From positions 47,169 through 111,168 of the forward strand of contig JBBDNV010000088.1 of the NCBI GenBank assembly GCA_040877415.1: 64,000 nucleotides of DNA, given 5' to 3'. Positions 50,088 through 59,938 of the stretch are shown here, in pieces (within the stretch, counting starts at the first letter, position 1; every line of letters begins with the position of its first letter). A program made the translations under genes and the position numbers. This stretch comes from JBBDNV01 sp040877415 (GTDB lineage: Bacteria > Planctomycetota > Planctomycetia > Pirellulales > PALSA-1355). The notes below the pieces were generated by a model that saw only the letters and a list, made by a program, of their open reading frames with translations, made no database searches and was not told where the DNA came from.

Positions 50088-51191
50088 TCACCCGAGCGAC
50101 GCGAGCGCTTCTTGGGCGCAGTGCCAGCGATAAGAGAGCGCCGCCCAAAGCCGCCACACGCTTGGATTGCGGCGGATCAGGCATTCCATGGCCACGCCAA
50201 AGCACACCGCGGCGGCATCGCGCGCGGCCGGGTCGCGAGCATCCAACTCGCCCAGCGGCAACGGCGACCCAAAGCACACCCGCACTCCGCCGTTTTCCGG
50301 CGGCCAATTCCGGGCAACCGACACCCCAATCACGGCCGCGCCGGTGCGCAGCGCCACCGACACCGCGGCGCTCGAGACGAGCACGGGTCCTCCCAAAAGG
50401 GCCGACAACGTGCCGGGCGTGCCGGGATACAGGTAGTCGCCATAGATGGCAACGCAGCCTCCGCCGCTTAAGCGCGACAACATCGGGCGCAGGGCCGCCG
50501 CGGTCGTCGGCAGCAGCTCCACGCGATCGCGCAATCCATCCAGCAACAGCGAGCTGTGCGGCGCGCCGCGATCTCCCAGGTTGGCCACGGTGCTGATGCC
50601 CAGGTCGCTGAAGGCCGGGTGAAAGAAACCAAACCCGGGATGGCTCTGGTGCACGGAAAGCGCCATGACGCCGCGCCCCGCTGCCAGAGCTTCGCGCAGG
50701 TTTTCGCTGCCCGTCACAGTCACGTCATCCCACTGCGCATCCGAACTGGCAAAGCGAAAGTCGAGGATATCCGAGAGATTCACCAGCAGCCATTGCGCAT
50801 GGCGGCGCAGAATTTCATCGAGCTCGTCGGCGGTCCAAATGTAATCCAGGCCCGTGATCGATTCTCTCAGGTACGAAGCATAGCCGCCCCAGTCGTGATC
50901 GAACGTCGCGGCACCGGTGCCGGCCAACCATGCGCGGCGCTCGACCGACGGCATCTCGAGCGCGGCGGCGATCCACGTCTCATCGCGCAGCCAGTCGACC
51001 AGCAGTCCGGGCAGCGCGTTCATCGGATCGGCGGACTCGAGCTCGGCCAGATCCCGCTCGACGCGGCCAACCACGTTTTGAGCCGGTGCAACCCGCGCCT
51101 TGCGGCGACGAGATTCGATCGCACGGCGGTCGTTCGGCCGGGAGCGAGTTCCGTTTCCCAACCGGCGTTCTGGAGAATCACTCGGCATCAT
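50088..51191 (-). CDS. Lysophospholipid/lipid A acyltransferase-like protein (LpxL/HtrB type)
   Basis: 367 residues. The C-terminal 200 residues have the layout of the LpxL/HtrB acyltransferase family. GRGVMALSVHQSHPGFGFFH carries the catalytic-type His with downstream Asp/Glu, and GGCVAIYGDYLYPGTPGTLS gives the G-x-x-(D) and P region. VLVSSAAVSVALRTGAAVIG corresponds to the F-x-x-G-x-x-x-A-x-x-T-G-A motif. The N-terminal 60 residues are Arg-rich and probably disordered. The enzyme would acylate a lipid at the cytoplasmic face of the inner membrane. It follows a small basic protein gene by 27 bases. Confidence 0.72.
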   Translation of the reverse strand: MMPSDSPERRLGNGTRSRPNDRRAIESRRRKARVAPAQNVVGRVERDLAELESADPMNALPGLLVDWLRDETWIAAALEMPSVERRAWLAGTGAATFDHDWGGYASYLRESITGLDYIWTADELDEILRRHAQWLLVNLSDILDFRFASSDAQWDDVTVTGSENLREALAAGRGVMALSVHQSHPGFGFFHPAFSDLGISTVANLGDRGAPHSSLLLDGLRDRVELLPTTAAALRPMLSRLSGGGCVAIYGDYLYPGTPGTLSALLGGPVLVSSAAVSVALRTGAAVIGVSVARNWPPENGGVRVCFGSPLPLGELDARDPAARDAAAVCFGVAMECLIRRNPSVWRLWAALSYRWHCAQEALASLG

Positions 51192-51218
51192 GAATCATCC
51201 GGCCGGGAGCCGACATCG

Positions 51219-51509
51219 TCAGGGGCCCTCGCAGACCTTAAAAAAGCGTCCGCCCTTGGCACCCTTTCCGGTTTGCTTGGCCTTAGCCAGATCGGCTTGC
51301 TTCAAATCGGACTTGTTAAGCTGGATTAAATTGATGCCAAACAACTCGTCATGGTCAAAGACGGCACGGATCGTCTGGGTGAGGAATTCCGGATCGTCCC
51401 GCCTTAGCTGCTCGACTCTTTGGAATAATCGCAAGGGAACCTTGAGCTCGATCGTCTTGTCCGGATCCGGTCCGTTGTTCGCCGTCTTCTTCCTCTTTTT
51501 CTTACCCAT
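51219..51509 (-). CDS. Small basic protein, unknown
   Basis: 96 residues from ATG 51509, preceded by GGAGG. It begins MGKKKRKKTANNGPDPDKTI, continues with LKVPLRLFQRVEQLRRDDPE, then FDHDELFGINLIQLNKSDLK, and ends in a Lys/Gly-rich segment. The basic start and short amphipathic helices could suit nucleic-acid binding. The frame is open further upstream but overlaps the kinase gene. Probably co-transcribed with the acyltransferase gene. Confidence 0.6.
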   Translation of the reverse strand: MGKKKRKKTANNGPDPDKTIELKVPLRLFQRVEQLRRDDPEFLTQTIRAVFDHDELFGINLIQLNKSDLKQADLAKAKQTGKGAKGGRFFKVCEGP

Positions 51510-51643
51510 TTGCAGTTTCCTCCACGGAAGGTGTACGTCTCGTTGTCCGATGGCGCCGGTCGGTGGAACATGAGTGTCGAGCTTGGAAGGGGGGGTGTCA
51601 AGCATTTTGACGGCCGTCGGCTGTTCATCTGGCGTTTTCCCGT

Positions 51644-53992
51644 CTACCTGGCGTCCGGGGCCGGTTCGCCCAAAACGCGGGCCGCCTCCTGATACAGCAA
51701 GCGGACTTGACGCAAGTTGCGGGGCGTCCGGGCCCAGTCCACCCCCTGCGCGAACCACTTGCGAGCTTCCTCCTGCTGCCCGAGTTGCCACTCGGCCATC
51801 GCCAGGTAGAACCAATCCCAGGCTTCACCGCCGTCGCGCAACTGCACGCTTTTTTGCAGCGCTAGGACGGCACTCTGCCATTGCGCCGTACGGTAGCAGG
51901 CGATTCCCAGAACGCTCCAGGCGCCCGCGTCGCGCGGCGCCAGTTCCGTGGCATGGCGCGCAAGCCGCAGCGCTTCGGCCGGCCGGCGGACCTCGGGATC
52001 GGGATAGGTGGCAAAGAATCGCGCTGCCTCGTTGCACAGCACCAGACTGTCGGGATACTCGGCCAGCGCCGCTTCGTAGATCGCGATGGCTTCCGCCGGT
52101 TTTTTCGCCAATGCGTGCATCTCCCCCAAGGTGCTGGCGGCGATTGACCATTCCTCTCGATACATCGGCGCTTCGGGATGCTCGCTTCTCAAGGTCTTGA
52201 GCAGTTGCTCGGCTTGGCGCATCTCGTCGATCGCGCCCGCGGTGTTTCCGAACGCATAACTGGCCATGGAGAGGTAAAAGTAGAAGCCGGCCAGATCCTG
52301 GCGAAAGCCCGGCACGTCGGGAGCCTGGGCCACGAGCTTCTCCCAGATGGCGCTCCCCTTCTTGATCAGCGTCACGGCCGCCAGCGGATTCGACGGGGGC
52401 GCTTGGGCGCGGCGATTGTAGCGGGGACCGCGAAACACGCCGCCAATCCAACTGGCATACTGCCTGACGTCCGCGCCGGAAGCCATCACCTCCTCGACCA
52501 GCTTGAGCGATTGCCCCAGCGATACGAGCGACTCGTCGGTATCGCCGATCGTCGATTGCAATTGCGACAGCCGCAAATAGGCCGAAGCCACCTCGGCCTT
52601 GATCTGCGGGTCGTCCCCGCGGTCGCTGAGAAACTCCTTGTAATAGCGCAGCGCTTCCTCGAGCAGCTCGTTGCGCAAGGGCTGCAAGCCCGGCTCGTCC
52701 AAGAGCCGGTTCTCGCTGACCTTCGTCATGTAGTCGTCCACGGCGCGGCGCGCGCGGCGAAAGTTTTCTTCCGCGCGCTGCTGCGCGAGCAGCGTTTCTT
52801 TGCGTTGGCGGGCTTCGCTGGCGAGCGCCTGCTGCGCCTGATTGCGGCGTAGCTCGGCCTGGTGCCTGGCGAAGATTTCGCCGTCGAGGGCCCGCCGCGT
52901 GCGGTCGTAGGCGACCGCGGAGACGATCGACGTCAACAGCAGCGCGGCCGCGGTCGTCGACACGAGCGTCGCGACCAGCGGATTGCGCCGCGCCCAGCGC
53001 CAGGTGCGCTCGGTCCGGCCGACGGGCCGCGCCACGATCGGCCGGCCGTCGAGAAACCGCCGCAGGTCGTCCGCCATGTCTTGCGCCCTGGCGTACCGGC
53101 GAGAAGGCTCCTTGGCCATGGCCTTCATCGCGATGGTGTCCAAGTCGCGCGGCAGCCGATCGTTCAAACTTCGCGGCGGGCGGGGATCGTCGAACATCAC
53201 CTGGTGCAGCAGCATGCGCTTGTTGCCCCGGAACGGCAGCTCGCCCGTCAGAAGCTGATACAAGATCACTCCCAGCGAATAGACGTCGCTGCGCCCGTCC
53301 ACTTGATGCGCTTCTCCGCGAGCCTGTTCCGGCGACATGTAGGCCGGCGTTCCCAACACGCGGCCCTCGACGGTGATCGTGATCTCGGCCGCTTCGCGCT
53401 TGGCCAGCCCGAAGTCCACGACGTAGGGCCGCCGCTGGGCATCGATCAGGATGTTGCCGGGCTTCAGGTCGCGGTGCACGACTCCGCGACCGTGAGCGTG
53501 TTGGAGCGCTTCGGCCACAACCGCGCACAGCTCGGCCGCCTCGCGCGTCCCCGGCCGGTCCACCGCGATCTGGTCCGCCAGCGTCACGCCCTGGATGTAG
53601 TCGCTGGCAATGTAAATCAGCCCGTCGTGACGCCCGACTTCGTACACGGTGACAATGTTCGGGTGCCGCAACTGGGCCGCCGTGCGAGCTTCGCGCAGGA
53701 ACTGCTCCCGGTCCTGGCCCGAGGAGAGTCGCGCGCGGGGAATTTTCAGGGCCACGATGCGGTCCAATTGGTTGTCGCGCGCCTTCCACACCGTGCCAAA
53801 GGCGCCGACGCCGACCGCTTCCAGGAGCTCGAAGTGCGCGATTTGCTCGACGTGGTCCGCACCGCGGCTGACCGTGCTCGCGTCGGCCAGCAGATTGAAG
53901 CTGCTGCCGCACGAAGGGCAGGTCACGTCGACGAAGTCGACGTCGTCAACGATCTCGACGGGCTTATGACAGTGCGGGCAATGTATGTGCAT
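51644..53992 (-). CDS. Serine/threonine protein kinase with zinc ribbon and TPRs
   Basis: 782 residues. It opens with a zinc ribbon (HCPHCHKPV...VTCPSCGSSFN, residues 4-34). The Hanks-type kinase spans about 52-320 with all key motifs: VGVGAFGTVWKARD, VALKIP, GVVHRDLKPGNILI, VVDFGLAK and GTPAYMSPEQARG. A membrane helix near 340 (LVATLVSTTAAALLLTSIVS) is followed by a charged helical region and TPR-like repeats to the C-terminus (ALAEYPDSLVLCNEAARFFA). This is a standard planctomycete signalling architecture. The TPR part would be extracytoplasmic. The substrate is unknown. Confidence 0.93.
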   Translation of the reverse strand: MHIHCPHCHKPVEIVDDVDFVDVTCPSCGSSFNLLADASTVSRGADHVEQIAHFELLEAVGVGAFGTVWKARDNQLDRIVALKIPRARLSSGQDREQFLREARTAAQLRHPNIVTVYEVGRHDGLIYIASDYIQGVTLADQIAVDRPGTREAAELCAVVAEALQHAHGRGVVHRDLKPGNILIDAQRRPYVVDFGLAKREAAEITITVEGRVLGTPAYMSPEQARGEAHQVDGRSDVYSLGVILYQLLTGELPFRGNKRMLLHQVMFDDPRPPRSLNDRLPRDLDTIAMKAMAKEPSRRYARAQDMADDLRRFLDGRPIVARPVGRTERTWRWARRNPLVATLVSTTAAALLLTSIVSAVAYDRTRRALDGEIFARHQAELRRNQAQQALASEARQRKETLLAQQRAEENFRRARRAVDDYMTKVSENRLLDEPGLQPLRNELLEEALRYYKEFLSDRGDDPQIKAEVASAYLRLSQLQSTIGDTDESLVSLGQSLKLVEEVMASGADVRQYASWIGGVFRGPRYNRRAQAPPSNPLAAVTLIKKGSAIWEKLVAQAPDVPGFRQDLAGFYFYLSMASYAFGNTAGAIDEMRQAEQLLKTLRSEHPEAPMYREEWSIAASTLGEMHALAKKPAEAIAIYEAALAEYPDSLVLCNEAARFFATYPDPEVRRPAEALRLARHATELAPRDAGAWSVLGIACYRTAQWQSAVLALQKSVQLRDGGEAWDWFYLAMAEWQLGQQEEARKWFAQGVDWARTPRNLRQVRLLYQEAARVLGEPAPDAR

Positions 53993-54201
53993 TATGCACC
54001 TTGACCGTCGCCATTATAGACGGTCGGCGGCCCTCGACAAAGAAAAGTGCCGCTGGGCGCCCCGGAAATGCCGGGAACAAGGGCGCGCGTTAGCCATGTG
54101 GCCGCGTGAGCGTGCTTGTCGATGCGAACGGCGGCAGCCCCGGTAATCTGCCGGAAGGACGGTTTCGCCCGCGAAGCCGTTGTGGGAGAATCAGTCACGA
54201 G

Positions 54202-55857
54202 ATGACTAAGACGTCGCTGCACCCAATGGTCGTCGGCGCCGCCGCGGCCGTGCTGGCCGGATGGCTCGCATTGCCACACGCCAGCGCCGCCGACGAAGGG
54301 CGCCCGAATATCCTGTTTGCCTTCGCGGACGATTGGGGCCGGCTGGCGAGCGTCTACGCCCAGCTCGACGGGCCGGGCGGGCTCAACGACGTCGTGCGCA
54401 CGCCGAATTTCGACCGCGTGGCGCGTCGCGGCGTGGTGTTTCGCAACGCCTTCGTCAACGCGCCTTCCTGCACGCCGTGCCGCAGCGCGCTTTTGAGCGG
54501 CCAGTATTTCTGGCGGACCGGCCGCGGCGCCATCCTGCGAGGCGCCGTTTGGGATTCCAGGATTCCAAGCTGGCCGCTGCTGCTCGAGGGCGCGGGCTAC
54601 CACATCGGCAAGACCTGGAAAGTTTGGAGCCCCGGGCGGCCGGCCGATGCGCCGTACGGCGGCCAGGCTCATGCTTACGAGCGGTCGGGCCGTCGTTTCA
54701 ATCAGTTTTCGCAGCACGCCACGCGGATGGTCGCCGCCGGCAAATCGGTGGACGAAGCGAAGCAGGAATTGTTGGACGAAGTGCGCGGCAACTTCACCCG
54801 TTTTCTGGCCGACGGCAAGCCGGGCCGCCCGTTCTGTTATTTCTTTGGACCCACGAACGTACACCGCAAGTGGATCAAGGGTTCGGGCAGCGTCCTGTGG
54901 GGGTTCGATCCGGATGTGCTCAAGGGCCGGCTGCCGGCTTTTTTGCCCGACGTTCCCGAAGTGCGCCAAGACCTGGCCGATTACTTTGGTGAAATCGCCG
55001 CCTTCGACGCCGCGCTGGGGGTGCTCGTCGAGGAGTTGAAAAAAACGGGGCAGCTCGACAACACGCTCTTCGTCATCAGCGGCGACCACGGACCACCCGG
55101 CTTTCCGCACGGCAAGTGCAACCTCTACGATTTCGGCACCCGCGTCAGCCTGGCGATCGCGGGGCCGGGAGTTCAGGGCGGTCGCGTGGCGGATGATTTT
55201 GTGAACCTGCCCGACCTGGCTCCTACCTTCCTCGAAGCCGGCGGCGTAAGCGTGCCCCAGGTGATGACGGCGCGCAGCCTGTGGCCGGTGTTGAAATCCC
55301 CGCGCGAGGGCCTGGTCGATCCCGAGCGGACGTTTGTCGTCACGGGCCGCGAACGCCACGTCGCCACGGCCCGCGCGGGCAATCTGCCCTATCCGCAGCG
55401 CGCGATTCGCACGGCCGATTACCTGTTCGTCATCAACTTCCGCCCCGATCGCCATCCGCTGGGCGATCCGTATCGTCTGGATGGCCAGGACCCACCGACC
55501 GCGGAAGAGATCACCGAAACCACGTATGTGACGCTGGCCGACGAAGATGCCGGGCCGACCAAGGCGTGGCTGGTGACGCACCGCGACGATGCCCAGTGGA
55601 AGCGCTACTTCGACCATGCCTACGGCAAGCGCCCGCGCGAAGAGCTGTTCGATTTGAAAAACGACCGCGACCAGATGACCAACGTGGCCAAGGACCCCAA
55701 GTACGCCAAGGTCGCGGCCGAACTACGCGCCCGGCTGCTGGCGGAGCTCGAGCGCACCGGCGACCCTCGACTGGTCGACGACGGCAAGTTTTTCGAGACG
55801 CCGCCCATGGCCGGCCCGGTCCCCGACGACGCTCTCGAACGGAATCGCAATCGCTGA
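54202..55857 (+). CDS. Sulfatase (formylglycine type), exported
   Basis: 551 residues from ATG 54202. Signal peptide (MVVGAAAAVLAGWLALPHAS, then AADEG). Metal site RPNILFAFADDWG; the catalytic motif NAPSCTPCRSALLSGQYFWR has C-T-P-C-R, fitting C-x-P-x-R for formylglycine. Later ligands are FVISGDHGPPGFPHGKCNLY. It hydrolyses sulfate esters, probably of algal polysaccharides, in the periplasm or outside. It requires a formylglycine-generating system, not in this window. It is a single gene, divergent from the kinase gene. Confidence 0.92.
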   Translation: MTKTSLHPMVVGAAAAVLAGWLALPHASAADEGRPNILFAFADDWGRLASVYAQLDGPGGLNDVVRTPNFDRVARRGVVFRNAFVNAPSCTPCRSALLSGQYFWRTGRGAILRGAVWDSRIPSWPLLLEGAGYHIGKTWKVWSPGRPADAPYGGQAHAYERSGRRFNQFSQHATRMVAAGKSVDEAKQELLDEVRGNFTRFLADGKPGRPFCYFFGPTNVHRKWIKGSGSVLWGFDPDVLKGRLPAFLPDVPEVRQDLADYFGEIAAFDAALGVLVEELKKTGQLDNTLFVISGDHGPPGFPHGKCNLYDFGTRVSLAIAGPGVQGGRVADDFVNLPDLAPTFLEAGGVSVPQVMTARSLWPVLKSPREGLVDPERTFVVTGRERHVATARAGNLPYPQRAIRTADYLFVINFRPDRHPLGDPYRLDGQDPPTAEEITETTYVTLADEDAGPTKAWLVTHRDDAQWKRYFDHAYGKRPREELFDLKNDRDQMTNVAKDPKYAKVAAELRARLLAELERTGDPRLVDDGKFFETPPMAGPVPDDALERNRNR

Positions 55858-55912
55858 GCACGGGCCAATGAATCGTGTGAGTCGCGAGCCCGCTGGTGGT
55901 CAGGACAGCCTT

Positions 55913-57262
55913 CTAACGGCCGTCTTTGCTGATGCAATAGATCTGCGAAGCCGTCCTGATCAGCAGTTTTCCCTGGCAGATTGCCGGAGTGGCGATCGAG
56001 AGCTCGTCGAGCGAATTGGTGCGCTCGACCGTAAACTCGCGGCCCACGGGCATGACGTACGTTTTGCCGTCCTCATCCAGGAAAAACAGCTTGCCGTTGT
56101 AGGCCCAGGGTGAAGCCGTGAAGGTCGCTCCTTGCGGAAATCGCGTGCGGTCGAAAACCAGCTCGCCCGTCTTGGCGTCGTGGCAGGTGAGCATGCCACG
56201 ATCGAGCAGCGTGTAGTAAAAGCCGCCGTAGACGATGGGCGACGTGTTGTAGGGCCCCATCTTTTCGAGCGACCATTCGATGAACTCGTTGGCGGTTTCG
56301 CGGTCGCCCAAGGTGATGTCGCCGGCCGCCCCGGGCTTGAGTGCATAGACGGGCCGCTTGTTGTCTTGAAAATAGCCCGACGTGATGTAGAGCAATCCAT
56401 CGGCGGCAAACGGCGACGGAATGGTCAAGACCGACATGTGGCCGTCAAAGTGCCACAGCAGCTTGCCGTCGGTCGCATAGGAGCGGATTTCCTTCTCTCC
56501 GCTGGTGACGATTTCGGTTTGGCCTTCGTGCCGCCACACGAAGGGCGTGGCCCACGTTTTCGTTTCGTCTCGCACGACTCTCCAGCGATTCTCGCCGGTG
56601 GCGCCGTCGATGGCGGCGATGTACGACTCTTCCTGGTTGTCGTACACCATGATCACCTGGTCGCCCTCGACGACGGGCGAAGCCGCCGCCCCGTATCCGT
56701 AGAGCGTTTTCTTGGGCTCGATGCTATGGGCCCATAGCTGCTTTCCATCAAAGTCGTACGCGTACAGGCCCACGTCTCCAAACAGCACGTAGAGTCGTTT
56801 CCCGTCGGTGGTGGGCGTTTCGGCGGCGTACGTGTTCTTCGGGTGGCGCGCTATCCGGGGCTTGCCCGTATGGGCCTCGTGCTTCCACAGAACCTCGCCC
56901 GTTTTGAGGCTCAGGCAATACACCATCCAATGGTGAACCGTGTCGGGCGGCTTGTCGCGGCCTTGGCCGAGATACAGACCGCCCTTCGGCATTTCGTACT
57001 CGTCGTCGCTGTGGACGGCGGAAACAAACACCCGCTCGCCCCAAACGATCGGGCTGCCCCAGCCTCGGCCGGGTATCGCGGCCTTCCATTGCACGCCCGT
57101 TTCCTGGTCCCAGGTATCGGGCAGCCGAGGATCGTCGCCGGCAACGCCGCTGGCATCCGCGCCGCGAAAGCGGGGCCAGTTGTCCTGGCCCGCGGCGGTC
57201 GCGGTCAGAAGCAGTGCCCAAGAGCAGGAGACAAGAACGAACCTCGAGCATTTGTGAGCCAT
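55913..57262 (-). CDS. PQQ-type beta-propeller protein, exported
   Basis: 449 residues from ATG 57262; the frame is open to 57430 but the signal peptide (RFVLVSCSWALLLTATAAGQ) begins after this ATG. It has the family opening DNWPRFRGADASGVAGDDPR, then repeated blades: SLKTGEVLWKHEAH, DFDGKQLWAHSIEP, DGATGENRWRVVRD and DAKTGELVFDR. It is probably a periplasmic propeller. PQQ binding is not shown by motifs, and function is unknown. Confidence 0.87.
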   Translation of the reverse strand: MAHKCSRFVLVSCSWALLLTATAAGQDNWPRFRGADASGVAGDDPRLPDTWDQETGVQWKAAIPGRGWGSPIVWGERVFVSAVHSDDEYEMPKGGLYLGQGRDKPPDTVHHWMVYCLSLKTGEVLWKHEAHTGKPRIARHPKNTYAAETPTTDGKRLYVLFGDVGLYAYDFDGKQLWAHSIEPKKTLYGYGAAASPVVEGDQVIMVYDNQEESYIAAIDGATGENRWRVVRDETKTWATPFVWRHEGQTEIVTSGEKEIRSYATDGKLLWHFDGHMSVLTIPSPFAADGLLYITSGYFQDNKRPVYALKPGAAGDITLGDRETANEFIEWSLEKMGPYNTSPIVYGGFYYTLLDRGMLTCHDAKTGELVFDRTRFPQGATFTASPWAYNGKLFFLDEDGKTYVMPVGREFTVERTNSLDELSIATPAICQGKLLIRTASQIYCISKDGR

Positions 57263-57426
57263 GTTGTGCACTCGACGTTGGCGGTGATCCGATGGGTAAG
57301 GGCCGGAATTGAGGGATATTGTAGCGGCCGTGACTGGCGTCGGCGAGTCGCCGCTCGATGAAATCGTCCGAGCTACACCGCCGGTGATTCGCGGGAGGGC
57401 ACTTCTGGTTTCGTCCGCCGCGCGCG

Positions 57427-59718
57427 TCACTCTCTCGCCAGGTCGCTTAGCAGCTCATCGAGCAGCTCATCGTCCAACTCGCCGACGGTGCTGAACGGAT
57501 CGACCTCGGCGAGCCGGCCCCGCGACCGTGACGCACTTTCGTCTGCCGCGTGCGCAAGTAGCCTGGCGAGCGGGCCGCGATCCGTCACGGCGTCCGGCGG
57601 CGCGGCGGGCGGCCTCGATGCATCCGGATCGGACTCCCGGCGCGATGACGGCTCGGCCAGTGCCGAAGCCACGGCCGAAACGCTGCCGTCGTCGGCAAGG
57701 GTGCTACTCGAGGACGGCGTCGCCTCCGGCGCGGGCGGCGGGCTCGGGATGTTGATCCTGCTTGTTAAGCCGGCATTGCCTCGCGAGATGATTTGATCGG
57801 CAGAATTGACCAGGCCATTGCGATCGAAATCGTACAGGTTCGAGATTGTCGCTCCGGCGCCGCCGTTCATGCGGGTCGCGATGACGTCCACCGCGTTGGT
57901 CAAGAGAAACGTCGGCGAGGCGTCGGTCAACGTGTCGCCCACGCGGTTGCCGAAAAAAAAGACGTTGGAGGCCGGCAGCCCGGTGTTGGAGTTGAACCCG
58001 CCGCTCGCGTCGTTTCCCTCGACGATCACTTCCAGCCAGGTGTTCGTAATGGCCCCGTCGGCCCAGATGATCTCGACGCGATCCGCGCCTCCCGCTCCGG
58101 CGCCCGCGCGCACGACGACGTCCGTGGGAGCGGGAGCCGCCGCCCACGTGCCGGGCGTATTGTTGGCGCCCACCTTGAACGTGAAATCGGCGGGCGTGAG
58201 CGGCCCGTGATTGCCGGCCAGGTCGATCATGACGCCGTTGATGCCGCGCGAGTAGCTCGTGACGCTCGACGACAGGGCGGTGCCTGCGCCGGGCAGATAG
58301 GCCGTTTTGCCGGGGGCAATGGCGGCGTCGTCCTGCGCGTTGGCCGCGGCGTCGTCGCCGTCGAAAGTCGAGTTGTTGTAGAAAATCTGCCGCGCCGCCA
58401 CCGACGTGGGACCGTAGCCGCCGGTATACGAGATGCGGTAGACTTCGCCGAAGCCGCTGAATCCGCGCGCCAGATAGTAGAGATTGCTGGCGGCGTCCAA
58501 CTTGAGATCCACCGGCGCGCTGGTCGTCGGACTGGTGGCGAAACCCAGCGACGTGTCGGGCGTGGCCAGCGAACCGGGGTTGTCGGGGTCGAAAATGCGA
58601 ATGAAATTGGCGCCGTAGTCGGCGAAAAAATACAGGCCCGCATAGTTGCTGCCGAATTGACTGTTGCTCGGGTAGAACGCGCCGCCGGTGATGGCCACTC
58701 CGGCTGGCGTCGGCGGCGAGTTTGAATGATCGTAGGCCATCTGGGGGTCGCGGTAATCTTCCGCCCACGTCGGCCCAGCGCCCAAAAACCCCTCCCACAC
58801 CGGATACGTTATGTTAAGTCGACCTGACCAGCCGTAGTTGGCTCCCGCCCTCCCCTCGTTGATCTCTTCCCACGAGCTCTCACCCACGTCGTTGATGAAC
58901 ATCGTGCCGCTGTCGGGGTCGAAGGCGAACGTGAAAGGATTGCGCAGGCCGAGAGCCCAAATCGAATTCACCCAATTGTCGGGCGGATTCTCGACGTAAA
59001 AGGGATTGTCGACGGGGTCCGAACCGTCGGCGTTGAGCCGCAGAATTTTGCCGAACGGCGTGTCGGTGACCTGCGACACATGTTCCGACTGCGGAATGTT
59101 GTCGTAGTTGTGATCGCCGACGGCCACGTAAAGTTTGCCGTCGGGTCCGAAGTGGATGGCGCCGCCGTTGTGGTTTGTGTTGCCGCCGTCGGCTTCCTGC
59201 GGCAGATCGCGCAGGATCGATTCGCTCCCCAGGTCCGGCGTGGCGGTGCCGGCGCCGGTCACGGTGAAGCGGCTCAGCCGATTATTGGCCGGATCCGTCA
59301 GCGGGCCGGGCGGATCGGTGTAGTAGAGGTAGATATAGTCGGCATTCGGCCCCGTGCCGTCGTAGTTCGAGTCAAACGCGATTCCCAACAGGCCGCGCTC
59401 CCCAGTGAAGTGCACCGACAAAGTTTCGGCGGTGTGGATCGAGCCGTCCCCGCGGACCAACTTGACTTTTCCGCCCTGCTCCAGCACCCACAACTCGCCG
59501 ATGGGCGAAAACTCCATCGCCGTGGGTGACGATAGTCTGTCCGCCATGTCCATTTCGGTCGTGACAAGCGTCTCGGTGAAGCCGGTCGGCAGCGTGGTTA
59601 GCGCCAAACGGTCTTCGAGCGGTTGGAAGTGGAGTCGGGCGGACGGGAGATGTTGTTTCGGTCGATGGCTGCGAGCGGCCAAAAGCGATTTCCAAGGGGT
59701 CCAGAGCTTACGGTGCAT
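57427..59718 (-). CDS. PQQ-dependent sugar dehydrogenase with dockerin-like C-terminal module
   Basis: 763 residues from ATG 59718, which has TGGAGAG at good spacing; ATG 59733 is the alternative. Residues 31-41 read FQPLEDRLALT, the LEPR-type motif. Residues about 42-430 are a soluble glucose/sorbosone dehydrogenase-type propeller: SPTAMEFSPIGELWVLEQGG, the catalytic-His region GGNTNHNGGAIHFGPDGKLY, WALGLRNPFTFAFDPDSG and INDVGESSWEEINEG. The C-terminal 330 residues (from IFYNNSTFDGDDA) match the end of the broken protease at 4118-7643, including one EF-hand (YDFDRNGLVNSADQII) and the tail ELDDELLDELLSDL. Probably a cell-surface sugar oxidase. Confidence 0.88.
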   Translation of the reverse strand: MHRKLWTPWKSLLAARSHRPKQHLPSARLHFQPLEDRLALTTLPTGFTETLVTTEMDMADRLSSPTAMEFSPIGELWVLEQGGKVKLVRGDGSIHTAETLSVHFTGERGLLGIAFDSNYDGTGPNADYIYLYYTDPPGPLTDPANNRLSRFTVTGAGTATPDLGSESILRDLPQEADGGNTNHNGGAIHFGPDGKLYVAVGDHNYDNIPQSEHVSQVTDTPFGKILRLNADGSDPVDNPFYVENPPDNWVNSIWALGLRNPFTFAFDPDSGTMFINDVGESSWEEINEGRAGANYGWSGRLNITYPVWEGFLGAGPTWAEDYRDPQMAYDHSNSPPTPAGVAITGGAFYPSNSQFGSNYAGLYFFADYGANFIRIFDPDNPGSLATPDTSLGFATSPTTSAPVDLKLDAASNLYYLARGFSGFGEVYRISYTGGYGPTSVAARQIFYNNSTFDGDDAAANAQDDAAIAPGKTAYLPGAGTALSSSVTSYSRGINGVMIDLAGNHGPLTPADFTFKVGANNTPGTWAAAPAPTDVVVRAGAGAGGADRVEIIWADGAITNTWLEVIVEGNDASGGFNSNTGLPASNVFFFGNRVGDTLTDASPTFLLTNAVDVIATRMNGGAGATISNLYDFDRNGLVNSADQIISRGNAGLTSRINIPSPPPAPEATPSSSSTLADDGSVSAVASALAEPSSRRESDPDASRPPAAPPDAVTDRGPLARLLAHAADESASRSRGRLAEVDPFSTVGELDDELLDELLSDLARE

Positions 59719-59938
59719 CGTAAAGCTCTCCATTCAGAGGTCACGCCCCACCGCCCAACATACCAGACGGACCGCCGTTTCGCGAATTTTTTCGCCAGAT
59801 CACGCCGCAACCTCGCCAATTCCTAACAATCCCGGCGACCGCTGATGGCCCGGCTGAACGAATATCCTGTGGTAGACTGCGGTATCGCAGCGGGACGCGC
59901 CGGGCAATCTAACCATCTAGGGCCTAAGGAGAACAACC

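Noticed and set aside
51825..53912. Minus-strand open frame of 695 codons inside the kinase gene
   Set aside because: A shifted frame of the kinase; Arg-rich and without motifs.
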